A stretch of 64,000 nt of DNA from Euryarchaeota archaeon (GTDB lineage Archaea > Thermoplasmatota > SW-10-69-26 > JACQPN01). Location: NCBI GenBank assembly GCA_016207515.1, contig JACQPN010000009.1:1-64000 (forward strand), given 5' to 3'. The notes under the pieces are model-generated. The model worked only from the letters and a program-made list of their open reading frames with translations. It was not told where the DNA came from and made no database searches. How positions within the stretch are numbered: position 1 is the stretch's first letter; every line of letters begins with the position of its first letter. The position numbers were made by a program, and so were the translations under genes. Of the stretch, positions 16,912-25,765 are shown in pieces.

Positions 16912-17880
16912 TCAGCCCTCCGGCACCGGGTCTATTCTTTCGAGTTCCTCCATCACGTGGAGCGCCTCTTTCCTGAGTTCGGCAGCGAGGTCCATCGCTT
17001 CCGCTTCCAACCCTGCGTCGTGAGCCTCGCCCAGTTCGCGGAGGGCGGCGACCAGCGCAAGGCGTCGGACTTCCAGGGCTTCCCGCGTCGATGGGGCGCC
17101 TCGTCCCCGGAACACGACCTGCCGTCTCCCACCGGCAAGGACAGGGCCGAAAAGGCGCCAACCGAGAGCTCCGACGATGACGCCTCCGACGATGGCGCCG
17201 CCAAGGAGAAGCGGATCCTTGGAAATCGAGGGCCCTGGGGAGGTCGCGTCCGACGCGGCGGCGTCCTGCCGGACGACTGGGGCAGGATCGAGCGCTCGCG
17301 GGGCCGCCACGAAATAGAGAGTCGCCGGCAGGGCCGACGTTTCTGTGCCCGAGTAACCGTGGATGAGCATGCCCGGATTCTCGCTCGTGGTCGGCAGCAC
17401 GAAATCGCGCGAAACCGGGGCTTGGAGATCGTAGGATTCGGGTAGGAATAGGAGTATCAACGCGTTCTTGCGTCCCTCCTCGGGCACGGCGCCGAGAAGG
17501 AACCCGAAGACGCCGCCGGCCGCCACTTGTCGGCGGTGCTCGAAGACGATGGTACGCGTGGCGTTGGCGCCGCTCCGATCAAAAGAGATGGTGTGATTGG
17601 CCTCATGGATCGTGACGTTCGCCTCTTCTCCGGGCTCGCACCGACAAGTGAGGGTCACGAATTCCTCGCCCGGGGGAACAGAGAAAGTCCGCTCGTAGTG
17701 CGTTGAGTCGGCGAGATCGACCGCCAAGGATTCCTGGACGTTCCAATAACCGCCCGCCTCGCTCTCGACCGTCGTCGGGATGTCGCCAAGACTTGCACGC
17801 ACTTGGTAGACCTGCTTGAACTGCGTACCCCCTTCTGCCGTCACGGTGGCTGAGGCGGAGACCGCGATGACAATGATCAA
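16912..17880 (-). CDS. Membrane-anchored protein of the ccmF-ccmE operon, unknown function
   Basis: About 320 residues: a short signal helix (LLIIVIAVSASATVTAEG), an extracytoplasmic beta-rich domain with a CRC pair (EEFVTLTCRCEPGEE), a membrane helix near LLLGGAIVGGVIVGALGWRLF, and a cytoplasmic helical tail rich in Ala/Glu. The frame is open to 18162, but that extension overlaps ccmE completely. A TTG at 17880 is the best remaining start, while the AAGGAGG at about 17922 would suit a start nearer 17910 that is not a standard codon. By position it should serve cytochrome c maturation (a CcmH/CcmI substitute is a guess), but no LRCxxC motif is present. Confidence 0.55.
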   Translation of the reverse strand: MIIVIAVSASATVTAEGGTQFKQVYQVRASLGDIPTTVESEAGGYWNVQESLAVDLADSTHYERTFSVPPGEEFVTLTCRCEPGEEANVTIHEANHTISFDRSGANATRTIVFEHRRQVAAGGVFGFLLGAVPEEGRKNALILLFLPESYDLQAPVSRDFVLPTTSENPGMLIHGYSGTETSALPATLYFVAAPRALDPAPVVRQDAAASDATSPGPSISKDPLLLGGAIVGGVIVGALGWRLFGPVLAGGRRQVVFRGRGAPSTREALEVRRLALVAALRELGEAHDAGLEAEAMDLAAELRKEALHVMEELERIDPVPEG

Positions 17881-17905
17881 GAGGAAGCGGCGTCTTGATC
17901 CCGTT

Positions 17906-18568
17906 TCAAACGCCTCCTTGTGTTTCTTCGGAGGGGACGAACCTGCTGCTGCAACCGGCCGTGTACTGTTCGACAAGGTAGACCAGAGCGCCCTCTGGGA
18001 TCGGCGTCCCGTCGGGCGCCACGGATAGGAGGTGGCCTTTGAACTGGCCGGGCTTCGGCTGCATGGGTTCCGGGAGGTTCCCCATGTAAAGGCCCCAGAT
18101 TGTGGCAGGTTCTGACTCCCCGGTCCTGAAGGCACGGATAAGGAAGTACGAGTGCGTACCACTCACGGTCCAAGAAGACCTCGATGGCGGTTGCGACCAG
18201 GACGTGTTCCCCGGCGCGGACGTGGCGTTCTCGAAAGTCCAGCGGGTCGAGCCGTCCGGCATCTCTTCGGCCCACGTCGTGAGCGTGGATTGGCGCGGTT
18301 TGCCTTGGTCGTACCAAACCCGCGTGAGGTTTACCGCGTTCCGGAAAGCTGGATTCGTGGAGAGGCCGGAGGCGCTCGCGTCCGGGATGCGCGGTGGTTC
18401 GCCAGTGCCAAGTAAGGTGTACGTACCCCGATAGTGCGAATCCGGGGATTGCACGATATCCGCGACGTACCTTACGGTCGCCTCCTCGTTTGCGAGACCG
18501 AGGACCACCGCGCCGACCCCCGCTACGACGACGGAGAGTCCTACGAGCAGTTGGGTCGAGCCTCTCAC
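17906..18568 (-). CDS. ccmE: CcmE-like periplasmic heme chaperone with Cys at the heme-attachment position
   Basis: A 220-residue protein with one N-terminal helix (LLVGLSVVVAGVGAVVLGL) and an OB-like beta domain. Near the C-terminus GALVYLVEQYTAGCSSRFVP corresponds to the CcmE heme region. Bacterial CcmE uses HxxxY; the archaeal/Desulfovibrio type uses CxxxY; here it is C-SSR-F, so the Tyr is replaced by Phe. GTG 18568 is chosen because it overlaps the ccmF stop (GTGA). Order after ccmF supports the call. Overall similarity to CcmE is weak by eye, so the identity is probable, not certain. Confidence 0.62.
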   Translation of the reverse strand: MRGSTQLLVGLSVVVAGVGAVVLGLANEEATVRYVADIVQSPDSHYRGTYTLLGTGEPPRIPDASASGLSTNPAFRNAVNLTRVWYDQGKPRQSTLTTWAEEMPDGSTRWTFENATSAPGNTSWSQPPSRSSWTVSGTHSYFLIRAFRTGESEPATIWGLYMGNLPEPMQPKPGQFKGHLLSVAPDGTPIPEGALVYLVEQYTAGCSSRFVPSEETQGGV

Positions 18569-21180
18569 TGACCTCTCACCTCGTCGTCTGGACTTCTTGC
18601 ACGAGTACTTGCGGGGTCCTCCCACGGGTGTGACCTTGCGATGAGAGCCTCCTCCAACCGTCTCTCCCGCGCCTCAGCCCTCGCCCGCACCGCGACGCCG
18701 GGCAAGGCCGCCCGTGCACCGACGCTCCCGCCGCCCCCCGCGAGGACCAGCAGTGCCATGGAGAGGAGGCCGAGACCGAATCCGGCCCAGACGAACCCCA
18801 TGAACGGAATCACCTTCGGAGTGAACGCCATGGCGGTGATGGACTCGTTCGCGGCAAGCGGCGTGATGCCGCTTTCGTGCGCACCGATCCATGCGTCGTT
18901 GTCGATGCATCGGGCCGTCGGATCCCGGCACATGGCGAGACTCGCAATGTACAGGTCGTCGATCCCAAGCCGCGACACCCTCGTGGCGGGATCGTAGTGG
19001 GTCACTTGATCGATCCAGAACATGTGGACTTCTGCACGACCGATGCGGGCCCCCTCTTTCGCCACGATCAGTTTCGCCGTCACGCTGGTCTGGAATCCAT
19101 GCGCGGGATCGTATTCGCCAGATGTGCTATCGTACGTGAGCACGTAGGGCCCCAGTTCGACCGATTCCCCTCGTGCGAGGGTGACCGGCGAGCGGGTCTC
19201 ACTTGCGGCGTAGACGCTCCACGCGTATCCGATGAGGACGAGCACGACGGCTATGTGCGCAAGCTGCAGGCTCGCAGGGCGAAGCGTCCTGGCCACGCGC
19301 CCGGCGAGGGGAAGGCGAGACGTCTCGGTTGGCTTCGCCAGGACGTGCGGCATGACGATAAGAAGCCCGACGGCGAGAGCAAGGCCCAAGGTCTGAAGGA
19401 GCGCATCGCTTTCCAGGGCCCATCCTGCCACGAGCACGGTGTCGGGTGGATTCGCAAAGAAGACGAATAAGCCAAGCCCGAGAACGATCGAGACAAGTGC
19501 CCCGGCCCTGCGGCCCGAGCCATCAGACCGCGGCCCCGTCGTTCCTAAGAGCCCATGGACGCCCACAACCAGGCCCACTAGGAGGGCGGGCATGGTGAGA
19601 CCAAGCGGCCAGTGTTGGGGAAAGAGCACGGCCGCGGCCATTCCAAGCGCCCCACTTATGATGACGAGCGACGCGAGCGGCCTGTCAGCAAGAGTTCGAT
19701 GGCCTAGGAACGCTACGATGGCGAGGATGCTCGGGAGCACGACCACCGGTGCCCACGCGTCGAAGACCTCCCTGTTCATGCCGTTGGCGCCCGACAGATC
19801 CATGGTCAGCGTGATGAGAAGCGACGCGCCGATGAGGAGGATCGCGGTGTATGCGAGAGCTGACATCGAGAACAACCTGCCGCGCCTCTTCGATCCATCG
19901 TCCGACGCGCTTGCCATGATCGAAGGCGCGAAGGCAAGGGCCACAAGGAGTGCCAGCGCGACCGAGACCGCAGGACCCACACCCCCTGGCGAAACCGGGC
20001 TCAAGAGCTCGAAGATTGCGCCGAGTGCCGTGGCGGGGGCTACTGCGAACGCTCCCGCCGCCGCGAAGCACACCGCAGAGAGGGCACGTCCGAGAAGTGG
20101 TGCAGCGGCCGAGAACCTGGACGCGGATAGGCCGAGGAAGCCGAAGAAGAGTGTTCCCATTATCCCCATGATCGCCGCCGTCTGGGGGTCTGCGGATACT
20201 ATGTTCACGAGCCGCAACGCCGGATCCTTCGCGAACGTGCCCGTGGGGTCGGTGAAGGCATGGACCGACACCCACAGTCCACTTCTCGTCGCGAAGGTGG
20301 CGAAGAGCGAAAACCACAGCGTCCCGAAGGCGAGTAACGGAGCTAGGGCGCCGTACTTGCCGGTGCGCTCGTTCTCGACGCGCGCATGCAGGAAAGCGGT
20401 CAACACGAGCCAGGGGATGAGGTTAGCCACCTCGACCGGATCCCACGCCCAGAAGCCGCCGAAACTCAACGTATAGTACGCCCAGATGGCGCCCATGCCC
20501 AAGGCAAGCGTGTATGCGCCCCACGCGACACGTGTCCAACCCCGGACAAGGCGCGACCAGCCAGGCTTCCCGCTCGCAAGATGCGCGAGCGCTGCCGCCG
20601 CGGGGATGGTCGTCAGGGCGTAACCTATGAACTCCGCGGGCGGGTGTACGAGGCTGTACGGCGATTGAAGGACCGGATTGAGGCCGTTCCCGATCGGTCG
20701 GGACGCCAGGAAGAAATCCGCCGTGGGGCTGAAAGTGTCCTGCCGCACGACCAGCGTGAGAAACGCCACATAGATCGCCAGCGCGAAGAGCATGGTCCAG
20801 TCCCGAAGACGCGAATCCGCGCGATGGAATCCGCCTCGTAGCAGAGGCGAGAATTCGAACCATGCGATGCAAAGGCCCATGAGGGCCGTCCAAAGGAGGA
20901 TCGTGCCTTTTTGGGCGCCCCAGACGCCGACGATCTTGAGATAGATCGGATAGTCCGTGCGCGTGTAGAGAAAGACGTATTCGACGTCGAGCCGACCGAC
21001 GAGAAAGTAGTAGGCGAGAAGGCCTATCGCCGCAAGCGTGAGGGCAACCGAGAGGGCAAGCGCATGTGCACGCAACCGAGCGAATGGCGGCGCTACGTTC
21101 CCGACCTTCGCCATGGCCGCGGCCAATGCGATGAGGGCAAGAAGCAACGCGCTCCATTCGAGCCACCCCCCATCGCTCAT
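18565..21180 (-). CDS. ccmF: Cytochrome c heme lyase subunit CcmF
   Basis: An 871-residue polytopic protein (about 14-15 helices). The tryptophan-rich heme motif is intact: FGGFWAWDPVEVANLIPWL. Other CcmF marks are NPVLQSPYSLVHPPAEFIGY with heme-ligand His, WGAQKGTILLWTALMG, and a large periplasmic loop near the C-terminus (ARGESVELGPYVLTYDS...VHMFWIDQ). ATG 21180 overlaps the upstream stop as ATGA and is preferred over 21198. CcmF ligates heme to CxxCH motifs. It follows a thioredoxin-like gene and precedes ccmE in a minus-strand operon that converges on ccmABCD. Confidence 0.92.
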   Translation of the reverse strand: MSDGGWLEWSALLLALIALAAAMAKVGNVAPPFARLRAHALALSVALTLAAIGLLAYYFLVGRLDVEYVFLYTRTDYPIYLKIVGVWGAQKGTILLWTALMGLCIAWFEFSPLLRGGFHRADSRLRDWTMLFALAIYVAFLTLVVRQDTFSPTADFFLASRPIGNGLNPVLQSPYSLVHPPAEFIGYALTTIPAAAALAHLASGKPGWSRLVRGWTRVAWGAYTLALGMGAIWAYYTLSFGGFWAWDPVEVANLIPWLVLTAFLHARVENERTGKYGALAPLLAFGTLWFSLFATFATRSGLWVSVHAFTDPTGTFAKDPALRLVNIVSADPQTAAIMGIMGTLFFGFLGLSASRFSAAAPLLGRALSAVCFAAAGAFAVAPATALGAIFELLSPVSPGGVGPAVSVALALLVALAFAPSIMASASDDGSKRRGRLFSMSALAYTAILLIGASLLITLTMDLSGANGMNREVFDAWAPVVVLPSILAIVAFLGHRTLADRPLASLVIISGALGMAAAVLFPQHWPLGLTMPALLVGLVVGVHGLLGTTGPRSDGSGRRAGALVSIVLGLGLFVFFANPPDTVLVAGWALESDALLQTLGLALAVGLLIVMPHVLAKPTETSRLPLAGRVARTLRPASLQLAHIAVVLVLIGYAWSVYAASETRSPVTLARGESVELGPYVLTYDSTSGEYDPAHGFQTSVTAKLIVAKEGARIGRAEVHMFWIDQVTHYDPATRVSRLGIDDLYIASLAMCRDPTARCIDNDAWIGAHESGITPLAANESITAMAFTPKVIPFMGFVWAGFGLGLLSMALLVLAGGGGSVGARAALPGVAVRARAEARERRLEEALIARSHPWEDPASTRARSPDDEVRGQ

Positions 21181-22196
21181 CGGAGTCGGCCCCTCCAAAA
21201 CCTCGAGAGCGCGGCTTTCAACGGGAGCGTGGGGGCGGCAACCAGAAACACGAAGAGCCCCAGCGAAGCCCCAAGCGCCGCTCCTGGCACGTCTGGGTCA
21301 CGCAAGTACTTGAAGGGCGATTCCTTGTACGCGGTCGACGCAAGACCCTCGTCGGCCGCGAGTTTGTTCATCGCGCTGTCGCCGAAGAGGCACGCCGCGC
21401 ACCATGTGGCGGTGAACATCACCATGAGCACTCCGCGGCGCTCCTGCACAGTTGCTTCCGTAGAATCGAGCTTGTGCAAGGTCGCCTGAACGACCTCCTG
21501 GAAGGCGAAACGGGATCCGACGTCGGCCTCGTTCTGGACCCAGACGGCCGCATACGACCGCGAAGCCGCCCATTCCTCGGCGAGTAGAACATCGAACGTG
21601 GCGTCCGCGCTCGTGGAGTTCGAGAAGTCAAGATATGCCGGTGGCCGTGGCGCGACTTCGCGCGCGGTGAACCGATGGACAAAGACGCCGTTCGACAACG
21701 CGGGCGGTGGGCGGTAATAGACGTCGTCTTCGATGATGGCCCAGGCCAGGGCGAGCCTTCGTTCCGACAGACGCTCCGCGCTCTGCGCGACGACATGCAC
21801 GCGCACACCGTTTTCGATTGTCTCCGATTCGACGGTCAGCGTGATGGGCGAGTCCACCTCCGCCCTTGCATGGAATGCGTCCCGGTAGGCGGCGAGTGTC
21901 GGCTCATAGTCGCCTCCCGGCGCACCCTCGATGAACTTCACTCCGTCAAAGATGGTCGATGGGAAATCGAACCCGTTCCGATCCTCATCGTAACGCCCGT
22001 AGTAATACTCGAAATAGTCGATTCCGCGGCCGTCGGCCTCGAAATAGGGAAACCCGAGGGGGTCGGCGGCATCCGGATAGGGGTGGATGGCGATCGGGAC
22101 GAGGACGACCCCGTCCGAGGCAAGGGCGGACGCCGGAGGCTGGAGAAGGAGAACAACGACTGGGACGAGCGCCATCCAGCCGTCGCTAGTTCTCAT
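21177..22196 (-). CDS. Exported thiol-disulfide protein (CxxC, thioredoxin-like) of the ccm operon
   Basis: A 339-residue exported protein. A signal peptide (about 8-26, ending ASALAS) precedes a beta-rich domain; a thioredoxin-like active site, MFTATWCAACLFGDSAMNKLA, appears late (about 260-280), and a C-terminal helix with basic tail anchors it. Omp28-like proteins have a similar order. The position directly upstream of ccmF with ATGA overlap points to a CcmG/CcmH-like job: reducing the cysteines of apocytochromes before heme ligation. The large N-terminal beta domain is not typical for CcmG and may bind the substrate. Confidence 0.68.
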   Translation of the reverse strand: MRTSDGWMALVPVVVLLLQPPASALASDGVVLVPIAIHPYPDAADPLGFPYFEADGRGIDYFEYYYGRYDEDRNGFDFPSTIFDGVKFIEGAPGGDYEPTLAAYRDAFHARAEVDSPITLTVESETIENGVRVHVVAQSAERLSERRLALAWAIIEDDVYYRPPPALSNGVFVHRFTAREVAPRPPAYLDFSNSTSADATFDVLLAEEWAASRSYAAVWVQNEADVGSRFAFQEVVQATLHKLDSTEATVQERRGVLMVMFTATWCAACLFGDSAMNKLAADEGLASTAYKESPFKYLRDPDVPGAALGASLGLFVFLVAAPTLPLKAALSRFWRGRLR

Positions 22197-22352
22197 GTTT
22201 GTACGACTTGCCTGCCCCCCTATGAAGACCGCGCGCCATTTTCAATCGTGAGAGCGTGGAACCTTCCGGCCGGACGCCCGCACGACCGAACCTGTCAGGA
22301 GAAAAAATCAGGCTATGTTATCGTGCATGTGCAATCGTACGACCTGTTTAAG

Positions 22353-24332
22353 ATGTGCTTCCGCCCATCTTGGGGCGTGCTGGATTTGGGCTCGAGCACG
22401 ACCAGGCGTTTCCTCGTCGCGGCGATAGTGTCACTCGTGTCCGCATCGGCATTCACTGCGTTCGTGGTGGCTGTATCGCCTGAGACGTTTTTCGAGACCA
22501 ACACCCCCGAAGGTCAACCGGTCCGCGAAATCAGGATCGCGGGCGCCGTCTCGTACATCATCGGCGCCGCCGTCCTCTCGACGGGATTCGCCGTCTCCTT
22601 CATGTTCCTCAGGAAGGCACCGCGTCTTCCACTCGCGGCGTCGATACTGCTCGTGTTCTCCACCCAGGCGGTCGCGTATGTCGGCTACGCCGGCTGGGAG
22701 TATCACGAGACGCCGGAATTCTGCGTACGCACGTGCCACGTCATGGAACCCACGTACCTCTCCTATGCGGATCCCGGCCAGAATAAGGTCATGGCCGGCC
22801 ATCTCAAGAACGGGACGGCTGAATGCCTCGATTGCCACACCGGTCCCGGATTAGAAGGCCAAGTCGACCTCATGCTCACTTCGGCCCGTCACGTATGGAA
22901 ATACGCGGTCGCCGGCGGCTACGACCCCGGCAATCTCGGCGGGGCCGACGCGGTCAAGAAAGTCCCCGACGCGAACTGCCTGAAATGCCACGCGGAAGCA
23001 TCGACGGCGAAGCTACCTGAGAAGCACGACAACTTCGAGACGAAGTGCGCGCTCTGCCACGATCCGCACAAGACGAATTCGAGCGGCTACTTCTATCCGG
23101 ACATCATCCTCGAGAAGGACGATTGCTCGCTCTGCCACAGGAGCGAGCCCGTGGACTTCGTGAAATTCCCGTCGAAGCATTCGGACCTGGCCGCGGACGA
23201 TTGCCGCAATTGCCACAAGACACACGGCAACGCGACCAGGGACCCAGGGGCCACGCTCTCCTGCACCGATTCGGGCTGTCACGACCAAAACGCGTCGAAC
23301 AAGGCTTCGCTCGTGAGCCTGAAGCATGCGAACTTCGCGGACGAAGCGCAATGCGCGAGCTGCCACGGCACCGCGCACAACCTCACGAAGGTCGCCTTCG
23401 CGGAACTTGCCAAGGACTGTACCGTCTGTCACGCCGGAAAAAAGGTGGCGGCCGGCAACGCACATCTTGAGAAGAAAGTCCTCAACGCCACTGATTGCAC
23501 AGGATGCCATGGCGAAGGGGCGCCCGATGCGAAGGCCGAGAGAACGCTCGGCGCCCACGGCGAACTCAAGTGCCAATCCTGCCACAAGGCTGGAAACGAC
23601 AAGGGCGCGCCCGTGATGGCGTTCGCTCCCACCAGCCAGAGCGAGATCTCGTGGCAACGCCAGAATGACAAGAACTTCGCCAACTGGACCCAGTCAGGTC
23701 GCGGGAGCCACGATGGCAACCTCAAGTGCAGCGATTGTCACCGGCTCCACAAGGAGCCATATCCTCTGTTCCCGGAGAACAAGACATGCGACTCGGGTTG
23801 CCACAAGTGGCTCGGCAACATCACGCAGGCGGGCTTTCCCAACGCGAACCCCACGATCCAGGGAAGCACCACTTACCGCGGCTCGATCGACCCGGCTCTA
23901 CTCCTCAACTACTCGAAGGACATGAACGGGAACGGACGCGACCACAAGGCGATATTCGAGAAGTTCGGGTGCACAAGTTTCTGCCACAATCCGGCCGTGA
24001 CCCTCGAGATCGCGGAGTCATGGGCGGCAAGCGGCGCCGACCTACCGAAGAATGTCACGCCGTCAGAGACCCATGGCAACATCACGCAATGCACCAACTG
24101 CCACCGCTTCAAGTCCCCGGGCGGTGGCGCAAGCGATCTGCACTCGACCCACATACCATTCATACAGGCAGAACAGAAGGCCGCGGACACGCGCGGAGTC
24201 GTGAAGGAGGCGTGCGATTACTGTCACAGCGCCGGACCATACCCTGATGCGGAAGCAGGCGGATGTTACAACTGCCACTTGAGTGGCCACAGACCTGAGA
24301 CTTACTACTGGGGCGCGGCGCCGGAGGGATGA
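22353..24332 (+). CDS. Membrane-anchored multiheme cytochrome c (17 CxnCH motifs)
   Basis: About 659 residues. Two helices near the N-terminus (FLVAAIVSLVSASAFTAFVV and a second near 70-90) lead into an NrfH/NapC-like start, PEFCVRTCHVMEPTYLSY. I count 13 standard CxxCH sites and four with longer spacing: CVRTCH, CDSGCH and CTSFCH (CX3CH) and CTDSGCH (CX4CH). Frames extend upstream to 21675 but over the opposite-strand gene; ATG 22353 is chosen (GTG 22323 possible). It is followed with 4-nt overlap by a cytochrome b-like gene. It likely moves electrons from membrane quinol to an outside acceptor; the acceptor is unknown. Confidence 0.9.
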   Translation: MCFRPSWGVLDLGSSTTRRFLVAAIVSLVSASAFTAFVVAVSPETFFETNTPEGQPVREIRIAGAVSYIIGAAVLSTGFAVSFMFLRKAPRLPLAASILLVFSTQAVAYVGYAGWEYHETPEFCVRTCHVMEPTYLSYADPGQNKVMAGHLKNGTAECLDCHTGPGLEGQVDLMLTSARHVWKYAVAGGYDPGNLGGADAVKKVPDANCLKCHAEASTAKLPEKHDNFETKCALCHDPHKTNSSGYFYPDIILEKDDCSLCHRSEPVDFVKFPSKHSDLAADDCRNCHKTHGNATRDPGATLSCTDSGCHDQNASNKASLVSLKHANFADEAQCASCHGTAHNLTKVAFAELAKDCTVCHAGKKVAAGNAHLEKKVLNATDCTGCHGEGAPDAKAERTLGAHGELKCQSCHKAGNDKGAPVMAFAPTSQSEISWQRQNDKNFANWTQSGRGSHDGNLKCSDCHRLHKEPYPLFPENKTCDSGCHKWLGNITQAGFPNANPTIQGSTTYRGSIDPALLLNYSKDMNGNGRDHKAIFEKFGCTSFCHNPAVTLEIAESWAASGADLPKNVTPSETHGNITQCTNCHRFKSPGGGASDLHSTHIPFIQAEQKAADTRGVVKEACDYCHSAGPYPDAEAGGCYNCHLSGHRPETYYWGAAPEG

Positions 24333-24973
24333 ATACGTCGGCGAAGAACGGTTCATGGCCCCCACCGTGGTTGACCACCATCGTGATCGTGGCGCTCACG
24401 ATCTCCGTGCTAACGGGCGCTTTATCACTTTTGGGATGGCTTCTCCCGCACCTGGCCGAGGGGCTTCTCCCGAACGAGCTGGTCCGTTTCTTTTCGGACA
24501 CGAAGACGACCTCAGGGGCGACACTGCAATTGGCCCATTGGGGGGCCGGTATCGTTCTCTTTGTCTTCCTGGCGGTGACGTTATGGAGGGCAAGAGATGG
24601 CGGGCCCCTCGGACCTCCGCCTGACGGTGAGACCGCCACGACCGCCTTCTGGCGCTGGTTCTTCGAGCACTTCACGGAGAAACGGCTCTACCGACTCCAC
24701 TTCCGCGACGCGCTCATGTACCCGACGCACGAGATAGGCCTCGCCATTGCCGTCGCCGTCGTGACACTGATCCTCACCTACGTTCCGGTGGATATCGTGT
24801 CCAAGGCAGGACTATCCCTACACCGCGTCAATGGTCTCTACATGTTCTTCTTGGCGTTCTACTCGCTGATGGTGCTAGTGCTGCGGCGCCACGGCCCGTC
24901 GCCCTACCCGACCATCTTGCAACGTGGTCGTATCGTCCGCAGGAGCCCACGCTACTTTCAGGAGGAGCAATGA
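24329..24973 (+). CDS. Four-helix membrane cytochrome b-like protein
   Basis: A 214-residue integral membrane protein with four helices. His residues sit at helix ends or in helices as needed for heme b ligation: LQLAHWGAGI (about 69), ALMYPTHEIGLAI (about 130) and GLSLHRVNGLYMFF (about 163). This pattern resembles the di-heme cytochrome b anchors of formate dehydrogenases and of multiheme complexes. It overlaps the multiheme cytochrome gene (ATGA) and is overlapped by the next gene, so it is a probable quinol-oxidising partner. Confidence 0.75.
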   Translation: MNTSAKNGSWPPPWLTTIVIVALTISVLTGALSLLGWLLPHLAEGLLPNELVRFFSDTKTTSGATLQLAHWGAGIVLFVFLAVTLWRARDGGPLGPPPDGETATTAFWRWFFEHFTEKRLYRLHFRDALMYPTHEIGLAIAVAVVTLILTYVPVDIVSKAGLSLHRVNGLYMFFLAFYSLMVLVLRRHGPSPYPTILQRGRIVRRSPRYFQEEQ

Positions 24974-25587
24974 ATGTCGGCGCCGCATTGACTTCATTGC
25001 TTCTCATGACGATCTTGATCCCGGCCGATGCGACCGTGGAGCCCGCCTCGGAGTATCCTTCGCGAACAGTAACTTCCCAGGGGGCCTCCACCGGAGAGGC
25101 AGGCGTCGACATCGGCGGCACCGTCGCACCCCACTCTCCAAACGTCGTCTCCGTCATCCACGCGCCTGCTCTTCCATCGAGGGGAGCGGAAATCCTGGTA
25201 CGAGTCGTGTTTCGCGAGGGTGCCAACGAGTCCTCCGCCATCCTCGCATACTGCAGAGTGGAGAACTACGCGTGCGCTAGACCGTCGATCATGGAAAGGA
25301 CTTCAGATGGTGCCTACCAAGGCGCCATCTCGTGGAGCGAAGAGTTCTTTGCCGGCGTCACACATGTGGGCTACAGGATAATCGTAGGATTCGCGAACGG
25401 CTCATACGAGAACTCGCCCCTCGCGAACTGGCCGTACACGCCACAACCACTCAATGGCACCGAGGCCCGCTACTACATCTACGATCTTCCGCCTGAGGTA
25501 AGAAACGCGTCTAGCGCGCCGATCGGCCTCGGCTTGCTCGCCGTCCTCGTTTTGGTCAAGACCACGCTGCCCCATCGGCGCTCCTAG
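24970..25587 (+). CDS. Secreted, C-terminally anchored protein of the multiheme operon
   Basis: A 205-residue protein: signal peptide (about 1-21), a single beta-sandwich domain (SAILAYCRVENYACARPS with two Cys seven residues apart; WSEEFFAGVTHVGYRIIVGF), a C-terminal helix (IGLGLLAVLVLVKTTL) and a basic tail. There is no catalytic motif. Its start overlaps the cytochrome b-like stop by 4 nt, so it is made with the complex. Function is not recognised. Confidence 0.6.
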   Translation: MNVGAALTSLLLMTILIPADATVEPASEYPSRTVTSQGASTGEAGVDIGGTVAPHSPNVVSVIHAPALPSRGAEILVRVVFREGANESSAILAYCRVENYACARPSIMERTSDGAYQGAISWSEEFFAGVTHVGYRIIVGFANGSYENSPLANWPYTPQPLNGTEARYYIYDLPPEVRNASSAPIGLGLLAVLVLVKTTLPHRRS

Positions 25588-25765
25588 CGCGGGCTGAAGC
25601 GCCACTGCGAACGGCAAGAGGCGAGGCGAAGCATGGCTGGCCCTCGTCGCAAGAGCCGGTGATGACAAGGTGAAGAGGCATGTGATTTGGACCGACGCTC
25701 TGGGGCACTGCGGACCCTCACCTGTCAGGTGGAAAGGTTATGTGGGTCTCTCGCCACTCCAGTGA

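Noticed and set aside
17371-17390. GATTCTC half-site like the shared operator
   Set aside because: It is inside a coding region and lacks a partner half at the six-base spacing.
21675-22352. Upstream extension of the multiheme cytochrome frame
   Set aside because: It lies over the opposite-strand thioredoxin-like gene and the divergent promoter; the sequence has no cytochrome features before the helix at about 22400.
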